Below, piece after piece: positions 42,842 to 51,600 of a DNA stretch of 64,000 nt (position 1 is its first letter; every line of letters begins with the position of its first letter). This DNA is from Sphingomonas lycopersici. Lineage in GTDB: Bacteria > Pseudomonadota > Alphaproteobacteria > Sphingomonadales > Sphingomonadaceae. The position numbers and the translations under genes were made by a program. The DNA is taken from assembly GCF_026130605.1 (NCBI RefSeq), contig NZ_JANFAU010000013.1, positions 1 through 64,000 on the forward strand. Reading direction: 5' to 3'. Below the pieces are notes generated by a model that had not been told where the DNA came from, did not search any database, and worked only from the letters and a program-made list of their open reading frames with translations.

Positions 42842-43108
42842 ATGAACAGGATCGAGCTGGGCGTAGGCGATTCGGGTGACAAGAGCCTGGTGATCTTACA
42901 AAGCCTGCTCTGCCTGCTGCGCGAAAAGAACCTGCTAACCCGCGCAGATATCGAGGAATTGCGCGAGAAGGTGGAAGCGCGCGCGAGCGATCATGCGGGC
43001 GATCCGTTGCCCTGCTGCATCGAGGGCGCGGCCGCGGCGGCGAGCGAAATGAATCGGTTGGGCGAATATATCGGCCGTCGGTACGGCGGTAAGCACCGTC
43101 GAATCTGA
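42842..43108 (+). CDS. Small cytoplasmic protein, 88 residues, unknown function
   Basis: MNRIELGVGDSGDKSLVILQS is followed by a helical stretch (LLREKNLLTRADIEELREKVEARA) and a Cys pair PCC near residue 58. AAAGGAGAG lies about eight bases before the ATG at 42842. It starts 70 bases after the RND operon, apparently with its own promoter. The family is not recognised. Good ribosome binding site and codon pattern support a real gene. Confidence 0.65.
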   Translation: MNRIELGVGDSGDKSLVILQSLLCLLREKNLLTRADIEELREKVEARASDHAGDPLPCCIEGAAAAASEMNRLGEYIGRRYGGKHRRI

Positions 43109-43493
43109 GCGGTCCCGGCGGCGCGTCGGCGCGCCGCTGCACGTATGATAATCGGGGCGCTGGTTCGCCGGCGCTGTGGGCGTGCAACTATTCGCTAGGC
43201 AAAACCCGCATTCCCCCCCGGTCTTTGAGCCGCAAGGCAATGATATTTGGCGGCTTGCCCCTTCGTCACGCCGGCCTTGTGCCGGCGTCCACTGCGCCTC
43301 CCGCCTTGGAGCAAGAGCCGCTTGTCCTGCCGATGCCTCCCGGTGGACCCCGGCACAAGGCCGGGGTAACGGGGTAGCCGGAAAATGGCGCCGATCTCCC
43401 TTAACTCAAGAAACTGAAATAGCGGCTGTTCCTGTCGACGCCGCGCTTGCGTGGCGGGCTTTCGCGCGTCACATTGTTACGCAGCGATGACAT
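43109..43493. repeat. 385-base intergenic gap with a large inverted repeat
   Basis: The gap holds an inverted pair: CGTCACGCCGGCCTTGTGCC at 43264 (unit to 43290) and its near-complement GGACCCCGGCACAAGGCCGG at 43345 (unit to 43371). Each unit is itself a hairpin and belongs to the GTCACCCCGG family. The rest shows no gene, no tRNA and no clear promoter. Sequence right before 43494 is less GC-rich (CACATTGTTACGCAGCGATGAC) and may hold the promoter of the following genes. Confidence 0.6.
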
Positions 43494-44675
43494 TTGCGTG
43501 CGGGGCGGATATGGGGCCGCCGAGACGATCTATTCGCAAAGAGACAGGCCATTCGCCAGATTGCCGCTTTACCCTATCGCCTTGATGGCGTCGCGCCGGA
43601 CGGTGAAATCCGCGTCCTGCTGATCACGTCGCGCGACACCGGCCGCTGGGTCGTGCCGAAGGGCAATATCGGACCGGGAACCTCGCTCCATGTCGCCGCC
43701 GCGCAAGAGGCGGAGGAGGAGGCGGGTGTGAGCGGTGCCCTGTGCCCGGTGCCGCTCGGCACTTATCGCTATCGCAAGCGGCGCAGCAGCGGCGCGTCGC
43801 TGATGATCGACGTCGACGTCTTTCCGCTCGCGGTGACGCGCGAGCTGACGACGTGGAAGGAGCAGGCGCAACGCGAGCGCCGCTGGTTCACCTTGGCCGA
43901 TGCGGCGCATGCGGTGGACGAGCCCGATCTGCGCGAATTGATCCGTTCTTTTGCGCCGTCTCAATTCGAGGCGGCGGTGCGGCGACGGTCGTCGCTCGTC
44001 ACCCAACAACCGATTTCGGGAGTCCGTTCGATGTTCGCCTGGTTCCAGCGCCTGCTGCCCAAGACCGGCAATTTTTTCGAGCTGTTCGAGGCGCATGCCG
44101 CGACAGTGTTGGCCGGCGCCGAGGCGACCGCGCGGTTGCTGGAGGGCGGCCCCGCCGCGCGCGAGCATATCCGCGAGATCGTCGAGCGCGAGCATGACGC
44201 CGATCAGATCACCCGCGACGTGCTCAAGACGGTGCGCTCGACCTTCCTCACCCCGTTCGATCGCGCCTCGATCACCGCGCTGATCGGCGCGCTCGACGAT
44301 ACGATCGACGAGATGCACGCCGCGGCGATGGCGATCGATCTCTATGAGGTCAACGAATTCGCGCCCGAGATGCGCGACATGGCGGGGATCGTGCTCGATG
44401 CCGCGCGCGTCGCGGCGGAGGCGATGCCGCTGCTGCGCGACGTGAGCCGCAACGGCGACCGGCTCCACGAGCTGACCGAGCGGCTGGTGCGGATCGAGGG
44501 GCATGCCGACGAGATCCACAGCGCCGGGCTCAAGCGCTCGCTCGAAAATTACGGGAAGCAGGATACGCTGCGCTTCGTCGTCGAGCGCGAGTTGTACAAG
44601 CATCTCGAGCGGATCGTCGACGCATTCGAGGATGTCGCCGATGAGATCGACGGCATCGTGATCGATCACGCCTGA
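43494..44675 (+). CDS. NUDIX hydrolase in one continuous frame with a DUF47 (PhoU-like) protein
   Basis: This 393-codon frame contains two families normally encoded by separate neighbouring genes. Residues ~10-165 are a NUDIX domain (DDLFAKRQAIRQIAALPYR; Nudix box GNIGPGTSLHVAAAQEAEEEAG with the catalytic Glu pair but Thr and Gln at two usually Glu/Arg positions). Residues 180-393 are a complete DUF47 protein (MFAWFQRLLPKTGNFFELFE... to the C terminus), a helical regulator partnered with PiT transporters. No stop separates them. The only in-frame start for the NUDIX part is TTG at 43494, directly after TGA. Real fusion versus two products is open. Confidence 0.7.
   Translation: MRAGRIWGRRDDLFAKRQAIRQIAALPYRLDGVAPDGEIRVLLITSRDTGRWVVPKGNIGPGTSLHVAAAQEAEEEAGVSGALCPVPLGTYRYRKRRSSGASLMIDVDVFPLAVTRELTTWKEQAQRERRWFTLADAAHAVDEPDLRELIRSFAPSQFEAAVRRRSSLVTQQPISGVRSMFAWFQRLLPKTGNFFELFEAHAATVLAGAEATARLLEGGPAAREHIREIVEREHDADQITRDVLKTVRSTFLTPFDRASITALIGALDDTIDEMHAAAMAIDLYEVNEFAPEMRDMAGIVLDAARVAAEAMPLLRDVSRNGDRLHELTERLVRIEGHADEIHSAGLKRSLENYGKQDTLRFVVERELYKHLERIVDAFEDVADEIDGIVIDHA
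44031..44675 (+). CDS. DUF47 / PhoU-like phosphate transport regulator, internal-start form
   Basis: ATG at 44031, with GGGAG about nine bases upstream, opens the usual DUF47 N terminus MFAWFQRLLPKTGNFFELFE, giving a 214-residue protein of normal family length. DUF47 proteins are six-helix PhoU relatives (here with REHDADQITRDV and IEGHADEIHSAGLKRS as the metal-cluster helices) and are usually encoded beside pit, as here, 11 bases before it. They appear to control PiT function. This start is in the same frame as the NUDIX domain, so it may be made alone, as part of a longer protein, or both. Confidence 0.8.
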   Translation: MFAWFQRLLPKTGNFFELFEAHAATVLAGAEATARLLEGGPAAREHIREIVEREHDADQITRDVLKTVRSTFLTPFDRASITALIGALDDTIDEMHAAAMAIDLYEVNEFAPEMRDMAGIVLDAARVAAEAMPLLRDVSRNGDRLHELTERLVRIEGHADEIHSAGLKRSLENYGKQDTLRFVVERELYKHLERIVDAFEDVADEIDGIVIDHA

Positions 44676-44686
44676 TCGCGCCGACG

Positions 44687-45700
44687 ATGCACGATCTCGC
44701 TTTTCCGTTGCTCGTCGGCCTGATCGCGGTCGCGCTGGCGTTCGACTATCTCAACGGGCTGCATGATGCGGCCAATTCGATCGCCACGGTGGTCGCGACG
44801 CGCTTGCTGTCGCCGGTCCAGGCGGTGGCGTTCGCGGCCTTCTTCAACTTCGCCGCCTATTTTCTGACGATCGCCTTTCCCAGCCTCCACGCCGTCGCGG
44901 AGACGATCGGCAAGGGGTTGATCAACAAGGATATCGTGACGCCCGCGGTGATCTTCGGCGCGCTCGGCGGGGCGATGTCGTGGAATGTCATCACCTGGCT
45001 GCGCGGGATTCCCTCGTCGTCGAGCCACGCGCTGATCGGCGGGCTGATCGGCGCCGGGGTGGCGCATGGCGGCATCGGCACGATCCAATGGGCCGGGCTC
45101 AACAAGACGCTGCTCGCGATCGTGCTCTCGCCGATGATCGGCATGATGCTGGCGATGCTGGTGATGCTGCTCAGCAGCTGGGCGCTGCGTCGCGCGACGA
45201 CCTTCCAGGCCGAGCGTTCGTTCCGCGCGCTGCACCTGCTCTCCTCCGCCACCTACTCGCTGAGCCACGGGCTCAACGATGCGCAGAAGACGATGGGGAT
45301 CATCACCGTCCTGCTCTATTCGACCGGCTATCTCTCCGGGCCGTTCGCGGTGCCGCATTGGGTGGCGGTGAGCTGCTATATCGCAATCGCGCTCGGCACG
45401 ATGACCGGCGGGTGGAAGATCATCGAGACGATGGGCTCGCGGATCACCAAATTGTCGCAGCATCAGGGGTTCAGCGCATCGGCCGCAGGGTCGATCGTGC
45501 TGTTCGGCGCCTCGGCGCTCGGCATTCCGGTGTCGACGACGCACACCATCACCGGCGCGATCGTCGGCGCGGGCACCGCACGGCGCGCTTCGTCGGTGCG
45601 CTGGGGGGTGGCGAGCAACGTGGTGGTGGCGTGGATCATCACCATCCCCGCCTCGGCCGCGGTGGGCGCGGCTTTTTACCTTCTGACGCGGCTGTTCTGA
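44687..45700 (+). CDS. pit: PiT-family inorganic phosphate transporter
   Basis: A 337-residue low-affinity phosphate/proton symporter with about ten helices. The duplicated PiT signature is visible: FDYLNGLHDAANSIATVVATR near residue 20 and SHGLNDAQKTMGIITVLL near residue 190, plus GIPSSSSHALIGG and GIPVSTTHTITGAIVG. It follows DUF47 by 11 bases, the standard DUF47-PiT pair. It ends before a hairpin facing the LysR gene. Confidence 0.95.
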   Translation: MHDLAFPLLVGLIAVALAFDYLNGLHDAANSIATVVATRLLSPVQAVAFAAFFNFAAYFLTIAFPSLHAVAETIGKGLINKDIVTPAVIFGALGGAMSWNVITWLRGIPSSSSHALIGGLIGAGVAHGGIGTIQWAGLNKTLLAIVLSPMIGMMLAMLVMLLSSWALRRATTFQAERSFRALHLLSSATYSLSHGLNDAQKTMGIITVLLYSTGYLSGPFAVPHWVAVSCYIAIALGTMTGGWKIIETMGSRITKLSQHQGFSASAAGSIVLFGASALGIPVSTTHTITGAIVGAGTARRASSVRWGVASNVVVAWIITIPASAAVGAAFYLLTRLF

Positions 45701-45721
45701 GACTGGCGGTGAGCGTCGTTC

Positions 45722-45748
45722 CTCCCCTCCCTTCACGAGGGAGGGGAG
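45722..45748. terminator. Perfect 11-bp hairpin between convergent pit and lysR
   Basis: CTCCCCTCCCT (45722-45732) pairs exactly with AGGGAGGGGAG (45738-45748) around TCACG. It lies 21 bases after pit and 22 bases after the end of the convergent LysR gene, so it may serve both. Confidence 0.65.
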
Positions 45749-45770
45749 TAAGACGGGGAGGGGAGCACAA

Positions 45771-46679
45771 TCACATAAAATCCGCCGTCTCGATCATCCG
45801 CAGGAAATTGCCGAGCGTCGGCGCCGTATCGTCGCGGCGCCAGACGATCCCGGTTTCGAGCAGCGGCGCCTCGTCTTCGAGCGGCAGGTAGCGCACCCCC
45901 GATCGCGCGAGATGGCGCAGCGAGGCGGGGACCAGCGCGATCCCCATCCCGGCCGAGACGAGGCTGATGATCGTCTGCATCTGGATCGCATATTGCGCGA
46001 CGCGCGGGTTGCTGCCGTGCGCGGCATAATAGCCGGTCACGAGATCGTGGAACGAGGGGGCCACCCGCCGGGGAAAGACGATCAGCGGCGAGGCGATCAC
46101 CGCCGCGACGGGCAGATGCTCGCCCGCCGCTACGATCCGCCCCTGCGCGAGCCAGCTTTCGGGCACCGCCGCGACCAACGGCTCGGACACCAATTGGCGA
46201 TAGGCGAGCGGATCGGGCAGCGGCGCGGCGCGATCGGGGATGACGATGCCGATCTGCCCCTTGCCCTCCAGCAAAGCGGCGACCTGCACGTCGCTGGTCG
46301 CCTCGGTCAGCACGAGATCGACCTCGGGATAGGCGCGCCTGAACCGCTGCACCAGCGCGGGCAGGATGCTGTAATCGGCGGTGCTGACGAACGACAATTC
46401 GAGCCGCCCGGCGTCCCCGCTCAGGATGCCGCGCGCGATTTCGCCCAGCGCATTCACCCCCGCGAGCGCGGCGCGGACATGCGGCAGCCATTGCTCGCCG
46501 AACGCGGTCAGCGCGACGCTGCGCCGGGTGCGCGCGAACAAAGGCGCGCCGAGATCCTGCTCCAGCGCGCGGATCGATTGGCTGAGCGGCGGCTGCGTCA
46601 TCCCCAGCCGCGCCGCGGCTTTCCCGAAATGCAGCGTCTCGGCGAGGGCGACGAAATGGCGGAGCTGGCGCACGTCCAT
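45771..46679 (-). CDS. LysR-family transcriptional regulator
   Basis: A 302-residue LTTR. The N-terminal winged helix-turn-helix is MDVRQLRHFVALAETLHFGKAAARLGMTQPPLSQSIRALEQDLG, and residues ~90-295 form the periplasmic-binding-like effector domain. It is divergent from ilvD across a 105-base AT-rich gap, which makes ilvD a candidate target. The effector is unknown. Confidence 0.93.
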   Translation of the reverse strand: MDVRQLRHFVALAETLHFGKAAARLGMTQPPLSQSIRALEQDLGAPLFARTRRSVALTAFGEQWLPHVRAALAGVNALGEIARGILSGDAGRLELSFVSTADYSILPALVQRFRRAYPEVDLVLTEATSDVQVAALLEGKGQIGIVIPDRAAPLPDPLAYRQLVSEPLVAAVPESWLAQGRIVAAGEHLPVAAVIASPLIVFPRRVAPSFHDLVTGYYAAHGSNPRVAQYAIQMQTIISLVSAGMGIALVPASLRHLARSGVRYLPLEDEAPLLETGIVWRRDDTAPTLGNFLRMIETADFM

Positions 46680-46784
46680 TTCTTATATCTACAATGACCT
46701 AATCGGCGTTCAATAATATATTTTACTGGCGGATATGCGCGCGATAAAGTTGCGCGGATTCCACCACGCCGGAAAGATCGTTAC

Positions 46785-48638
46785 ATGCCGCATTACCGTT
46801 CCCGTACCAGCACGCACGGCCGCAACATGGCCGGCGCCCGCAGCCTGTGGCGCGCGACGGGGATGAAGGACGGCGATTTCGGCAAGCCGATCATCGCGAT
46901 CGCCAACAGCTTCACGCAATTCGTGCCGGGGCATGTCCATTTGAAGGATCTCGGCCAGCTCGTCGCGCGCGAGATCGAATCCGCCGGCGGTGTCGCCAAG
47001 GAGTTCAACACGATCGCGGTCGATGACGGGATCGCGATGGGGCATAGCGGGATGCTCTATTCCTTGCCCTCGCGCGAGCTGATCGCCGATGCGGTGGAAT
47101 ATATGGCCAATGCGCATTGCGCCGACGCGCTGGTGTGCATCTCCAATTGCGACAAGATCACCCCCGGCATGCTGATGGCGGCGATGCGGCTCAACATCCC
47201 GGCGATCTTCGTCTCGGGCGGGCCGATGGAGGCGGGCAAGGCCGAGGTGAAGGGCAAGCAGCAGTCGTTCGACCTGATCGACGCGATGGTCGTCGCCGCC
47301 GACGATCGCTACACCGACGAGGAAGTCGCGACGATCGAACGCTCGGCCTGCCCGACCTGCGGGTCGTGCTCGGGGATGTTCACCGCCAATTCGATGAATT
47401 GCCTCACCGAAGCGCTCGGGCTTGCGCTGCCGGGCAACGGCTCGATCGTCGCGACCCATGCCGATCGCGAGCAATTGTTTCGCCAGGCGGGGCGGCTGAT
47501 CGTCGACCTCGCGCGGCGCTGGTATGAGGAGGAGGATGCGCGCGCGCTGCCGCGCGGCATCGCGACACGCGCCGCGTTCGAGAATGCGATGAGCCTCGAT
47601 ATCGCGATGGGCGGCTCGACCAACACCGTGCTCCATCTGCTCGCGGCGGCGCAGGAGGGCGAGGTCGATTTCACGATGGCCGATATCGACCGGCTGTCGC
47701 GCCGCGTGCCGTGCCTGTGCAAGGTCGCGCCGGCGGTCGCCGACGTCCATCTGGAGGACGTGCATCGCGCCGGCGGGATCATGGCGATCATGGGCGAGCT
47801 CGATCGCGCCGGGCTGCTCGATACCAGCCTGCCGACGGTCCATTCGCCGTCGCTGGCGCAGGCGCTGCATCATTGGGACATCACCCGCACCGACGACGAG
47901 AAGGTGCTGACGCTCTATCGCGCGGCGCCGGGCAATGTGCCGACGCAGGTCGCGTTCAGCCAGTCGGCGCGGTTCGACGAGCTCGATGCCGATCGCGCGA
48001 CCGGGGCGATCCGCTCGGCCGAACATGCCTTCAGCAAGGATGGCGGGCTCGCGGTGCTGTTCGGCAATCTCGCGCCCGAGGGATGTATCGTGAAGACCGC
48101 GGGGGTCGATCCGTCGATGCTGACCTTCGAGGGCACGGCGATCGTGTTCGAAAGCCAGGATGCCGCGGTGGCGGGGATCCTCGGCGGCAAGGTGACCGAG
48201 GGCGATGTGGTGATCGTCCGCTACGAAGGGCCGAAAGGCGGGCCGGGGATGCAGGAGATGCTCTATCCGACCAGCTATCTGAAATCGAAGGGGCTGGCCA
48301 AGTCCTGCGCGCTGATCACCGACGGGCGTTTCTCGGGGGGCAGCTCGGGGCTGTCGATCGGGCACGTCTCGCCCGAGGCCGCCGAGGGCGGGCTGATCGG
48401 GCTGGTGGAAACTGGCGATAGGATTCGCATCGATATCCCGACCCGCGCGATCGATCTCGTCGTCGCGGAGGAGGTGCTCGCGGCGCGGCGCGCGGCGATG
48501 GACGCCAAGGGGCGCGACGCGTGGAAGCCGATCGGGCGCGAGCGGGTCGTTTCGCCCGCGTTGCAGGCCTATGCCGCGCTGACCACTAATGCCGCGCGCG
48601 GCGCGGTGCGCGACGTGACGCAGCTTAGCCGGCGGTAG
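46785..48638 (+). CDS. ilvD: Dihydroxy-acid dehydratase
   Basis: Dehydrates 2,3-dihydroxy acids to 2-keto acids in valine, leucine and isoleucine synthesis. At 617 residues it matches the IlvD class. The iron-sulfur ligands lie in SNCDKITPGM (~125) and CPTCGSCSGMFTANSMNCLTE (~195), with DGRFSGGSSGLSIGHVSPEA near residue 517. Both halves of the signature are intact. It may be controlled by the divergent LysR gene. Enzymes of the same fold acting on sugar acids (Edd, AraC-type) lack this exact pattern. Confidence 0.95.
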   Translation: MPHYRSRTSTHGRNMAGARSLWRATGMKDGDFGKPIIAIANSFTQFVPGHVHLKDLGQLVAREIESAGGVAKEFNTIAVDDGIAMGHSGMLYSLPSRELIADAVEYMANAHCADALVCISNCDKITPGMLMAAMRLNIPAIFVSGGPMEAGKAEVKGKQQSFDLIDAMVVAADDRYTDEEVATIERSACPTCGSCSGMFTANSMNCLTEALGLALPGNGSIVATHADREQLFRQAGRLIVDLARRWYEEEDARALPRGIATRAAFENAMSLDIAMGGSTNTVLHLLAAAQEGEVDFTMADIDRLSRRVPCLCKVAPAVADVHLEDVHRAGGIMAIMGELDRAGLLDTSLPTVHSPSLAQALHHWDITRTDDEKVLTLYRAAPGNVPTQVAFSQSARFDELDADRATGAIRSAEHAFSKDGGLAVLFGNLAPEGCIVKTAGVDPSMLTFEGTAIVFESQDAAVAGILGGKVTEGDVVIVRYEGPKGGPGMQEMLYPTSYLKSKGLAKSCALITDGRFSGGSSGLSIGHVSPEAAEGGLIGLVETGDRIRIDIPTRAIDLVVAEEVLAARRAAMDAKGRDAWKPIGRERVVSPALQAYAALTTNAARGAVRDVTQLSRR

Positions 48639-48641
48639 GAC

Positions 48642-51600
48642 CTAAACCGGCCGCTCGGCGCGCCAGATCCGGCCGATCGCGCGGAACCATTGGAGCAACG
48701 GGCTCGACGGCCGCGCGTGGATCACCACCACGCCGGTCCGGCGCTGCGCCAGCCGATTCGCCGCGTCGGTATCGGTCGGGGTCGTGAGGTGGAGGCGATA
48801 GATCGCCTTGAGCGGCTTCAACGCGCCATCGTCGCGCTGGTTGACCGGGATCGGCCCGCCGTTGGTCGAGGCAAGCGCGGGGAATTCCATCTGCTCGGCC
48901 GCCGCGGATGCGATCTCGTCGAGTCGCGCCGGGCGTGATGCGCTGGCGGCGTCGTCCGGGACGAAACGCGCGGCCGCGCCGGGCTTCAGCCGCCACAAAT
49001 CGGCTTCGTCGACATAGGCCTGGACGTCGTACCTGCGTGGCGAGACCAGCCGCGCGATCGGCTCGTCGCCGCTCAGCCAGCGCCCGGCGGTCATCTGCTC
49101 GGAAATATCGGTGATCATCCCGTCGGCGGGCGCAACCAATGTCAATTTCTCGCGTCGCGCAACGAGCCCCGCGAGGTTGAGTCGCTGCCCCGCGAGGTCG
49201 GAGCGCAGCACGCGGAAGTTGGCGCGATCCTCGGCATCGGCGGTCGCACGACCGGATCGCGCTTCGAGCTCGGCGATCTGCACCCGGGTGCGCGCGATGT
49301 CGCGATCGATATCGGGCGAAACGAGCCGCGCGATCGGCGTGCCCGCCTTCACCTGTTGCCCGTTGGCGACAAGCATCTCGACGAGCAATGCGGGCTCGCC
49401 GGTCGTCAGCGGCTGGCTCTGCACCGCGCTCAGCATCGCGGGCGCGCGGATCCGCATATCGGTCGGCAAGACGATCAACAGCAAGACCACGCCGCCGCCG
49501 ATCGCGAGATAGCGGAAACGCGGCGTTTTGCGGATACGATCGCGCATCGCATGCCATGCCGCGACCTCGCTCGCGATCGGCCGCGCGACGAACACGATGA
49601 TCTCGACGAGAAAGAGCGCCAGCCCGAGCAGCTTGAAGAACAAGTGATAGACCAGCAGCGCGATGCCAATGAACAGCACGAGGCGGTAGAGCCACGTCGC
49701 ATAGGCATAGACGATCATCCAGCGCATCGTGCGCCGCGGCAATTCCTCGGGCGGCGCGTCGCCGATGCCGAACAGCGCCTCGCGCAGCCACCAACGGCCA
49801 AGCGCGAAGGCGCGCGACTGGAGATTGGGGATGGCGGCGGTGACCGTCAGCGTGGTGTCTTCGGGCGTCGTGGCGGTTTCGTCGTCCGCGACCGGAGGCG
49901 CGTTGACGACGGTGATCGTGGTCGTCGCGGCTGCCGAGCTGTTGGCGCCATCGCTGACCTGGACGGTGACCTGCCGCGTGCCGGGCTGGCCGATGCCGGT
50001 ATTCTCGAAGGCGATGAGCAGCAATGCGGCCTGATAATCGGCCTTGCTGAAGCTGCCCGACAGCTTGACCTCGCTGTTGGTGCGGGTCCAGGCGATCCCG
50101 CTGGTGAGCGTGCCCGATGCGGCGGCCGAGCCGTTGACGATCAGCCGGTCGTCGGCGAACGACGACGGCTGGAGCGTGATCGTCGCGCTGGCGATGACAT
50201 TGCCGTCGTCGGTGATGACGACGTCTCGATCGGCGATCGCCACCGCCGCGTCGGTCCGCACATAGCTGACGCTATAATCGCGTCCGCTCGCCCCCGATGA
50301 ATTATTGCCGTCAAGATCGACCGCTGGCGGCGATACATTGTCGCGATAATCGAGATCGATCGCGCGGGGCGCGGCGTTCGAGCCGTTGGCATTGGTATCG
50401 TCGTCGCTGTCGGCAAGGTTGAAATTGCCTGCGGCGGTGACGTTCTCGTCGTTGGCGTCGAAGCCATCGTTAACGTTGGTGCCTTCGAAGATGTCGAGCA
50501 GCCCGTCGCCGTCGGTATCGGTCGTCGCGGTGACGCTGGTCGGCTGGCCGTCGCCGCGCTCGGCGATATCTAGGGTGCCGTCGGCGTCGGAATCGCGGTC
50601 GAGATAATCGCGGCTGCCGTCGCCATCGGTGTCGACGGGGCCGAGGCCGAGCGCCTTGAGCGAGATATTGTCGGCGGTAACGTCGATACTGCTGGTCGTC
50701 GTCGATATGTCCTTGAACTGGATCGTCGTTTGGGTGCTGGTCGCGACGAACGTGAACGAGTGGACGGTTACGCTGCCCCCGGTGGTCTTGGTGTCCGACT
50801 GACTGGCCAGAATCGTCGTCCCGTCGAGCGCCTCGATGTCGAGCCCCACCGTCCCGCTGCCGCTGCCGATCCAGGCGATCTCGTAGCTCAGCGTATAGGC
50901 CTGCCCCGGGACGGTGGCGATCGCCTGGGTTGCGATGCCGTTGGGGGTCGTATCCCCGCCGTTGAAGGTTAGCTGCCCTTGAAAATAGCCAACGTTGCCG
51001 GTCGTCGTCCATCCGGTGGCCGACGCATCGAAGGTTCCGTTGGTCACCAATTCGGTGGAAGACTGATAGATATCGTCGAGGCCGTTTCGGTCCGCGTCGG
51101 TGCCGCTCGGCGCGATATAGCCTTTGGTCTTCTGCGCCTCGACATTGTCGGTGATGCCGTCATTGTCCGAATCGAGATCGAGACGGCTTTCGATGCCGTC
51201 GCCGTCAGGGTTGGCAACCGTCGCTATCTGGATCGCGCCGGTCAGAGAGGTCGGCGGACTCGCATTGCTTTGCGAGAGGGTGATGACGGCATCGCCCGCG
51301 GGGCTCAGCAGCGGGACGGTGTTCAGCGAACCGTTGAGGAGCTTCATCGGCTCGAGCGCGCCGCCGCTCGTCCGCGAGCCGAACAATGTAACCTGCCCCT
51401 GGCGGTCGATGCGGATCTGGACCAGCGGATTGGCCGCGGTGCCCGTCAGGGTCCATACCTTGGATAGTGTCGTATTATCCAGGAAGGCGACATCGGCGCC
51501 GGCGCCCGCCGCATAATATTGCAGCTCGTCGGATGCGATGTTGACGCCATTGACCTTCAGCTGGAGCGAATTGTCCAGCGTGTAGATGTTGAGGACGACA

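Noticed and set aside
46680..46784. Defined LysR binding site between lysR and ilvD
   Set aside because: The gap is AT-rich and a T-N11-A site is likely, but several candidates fit equally well, so none is reported.
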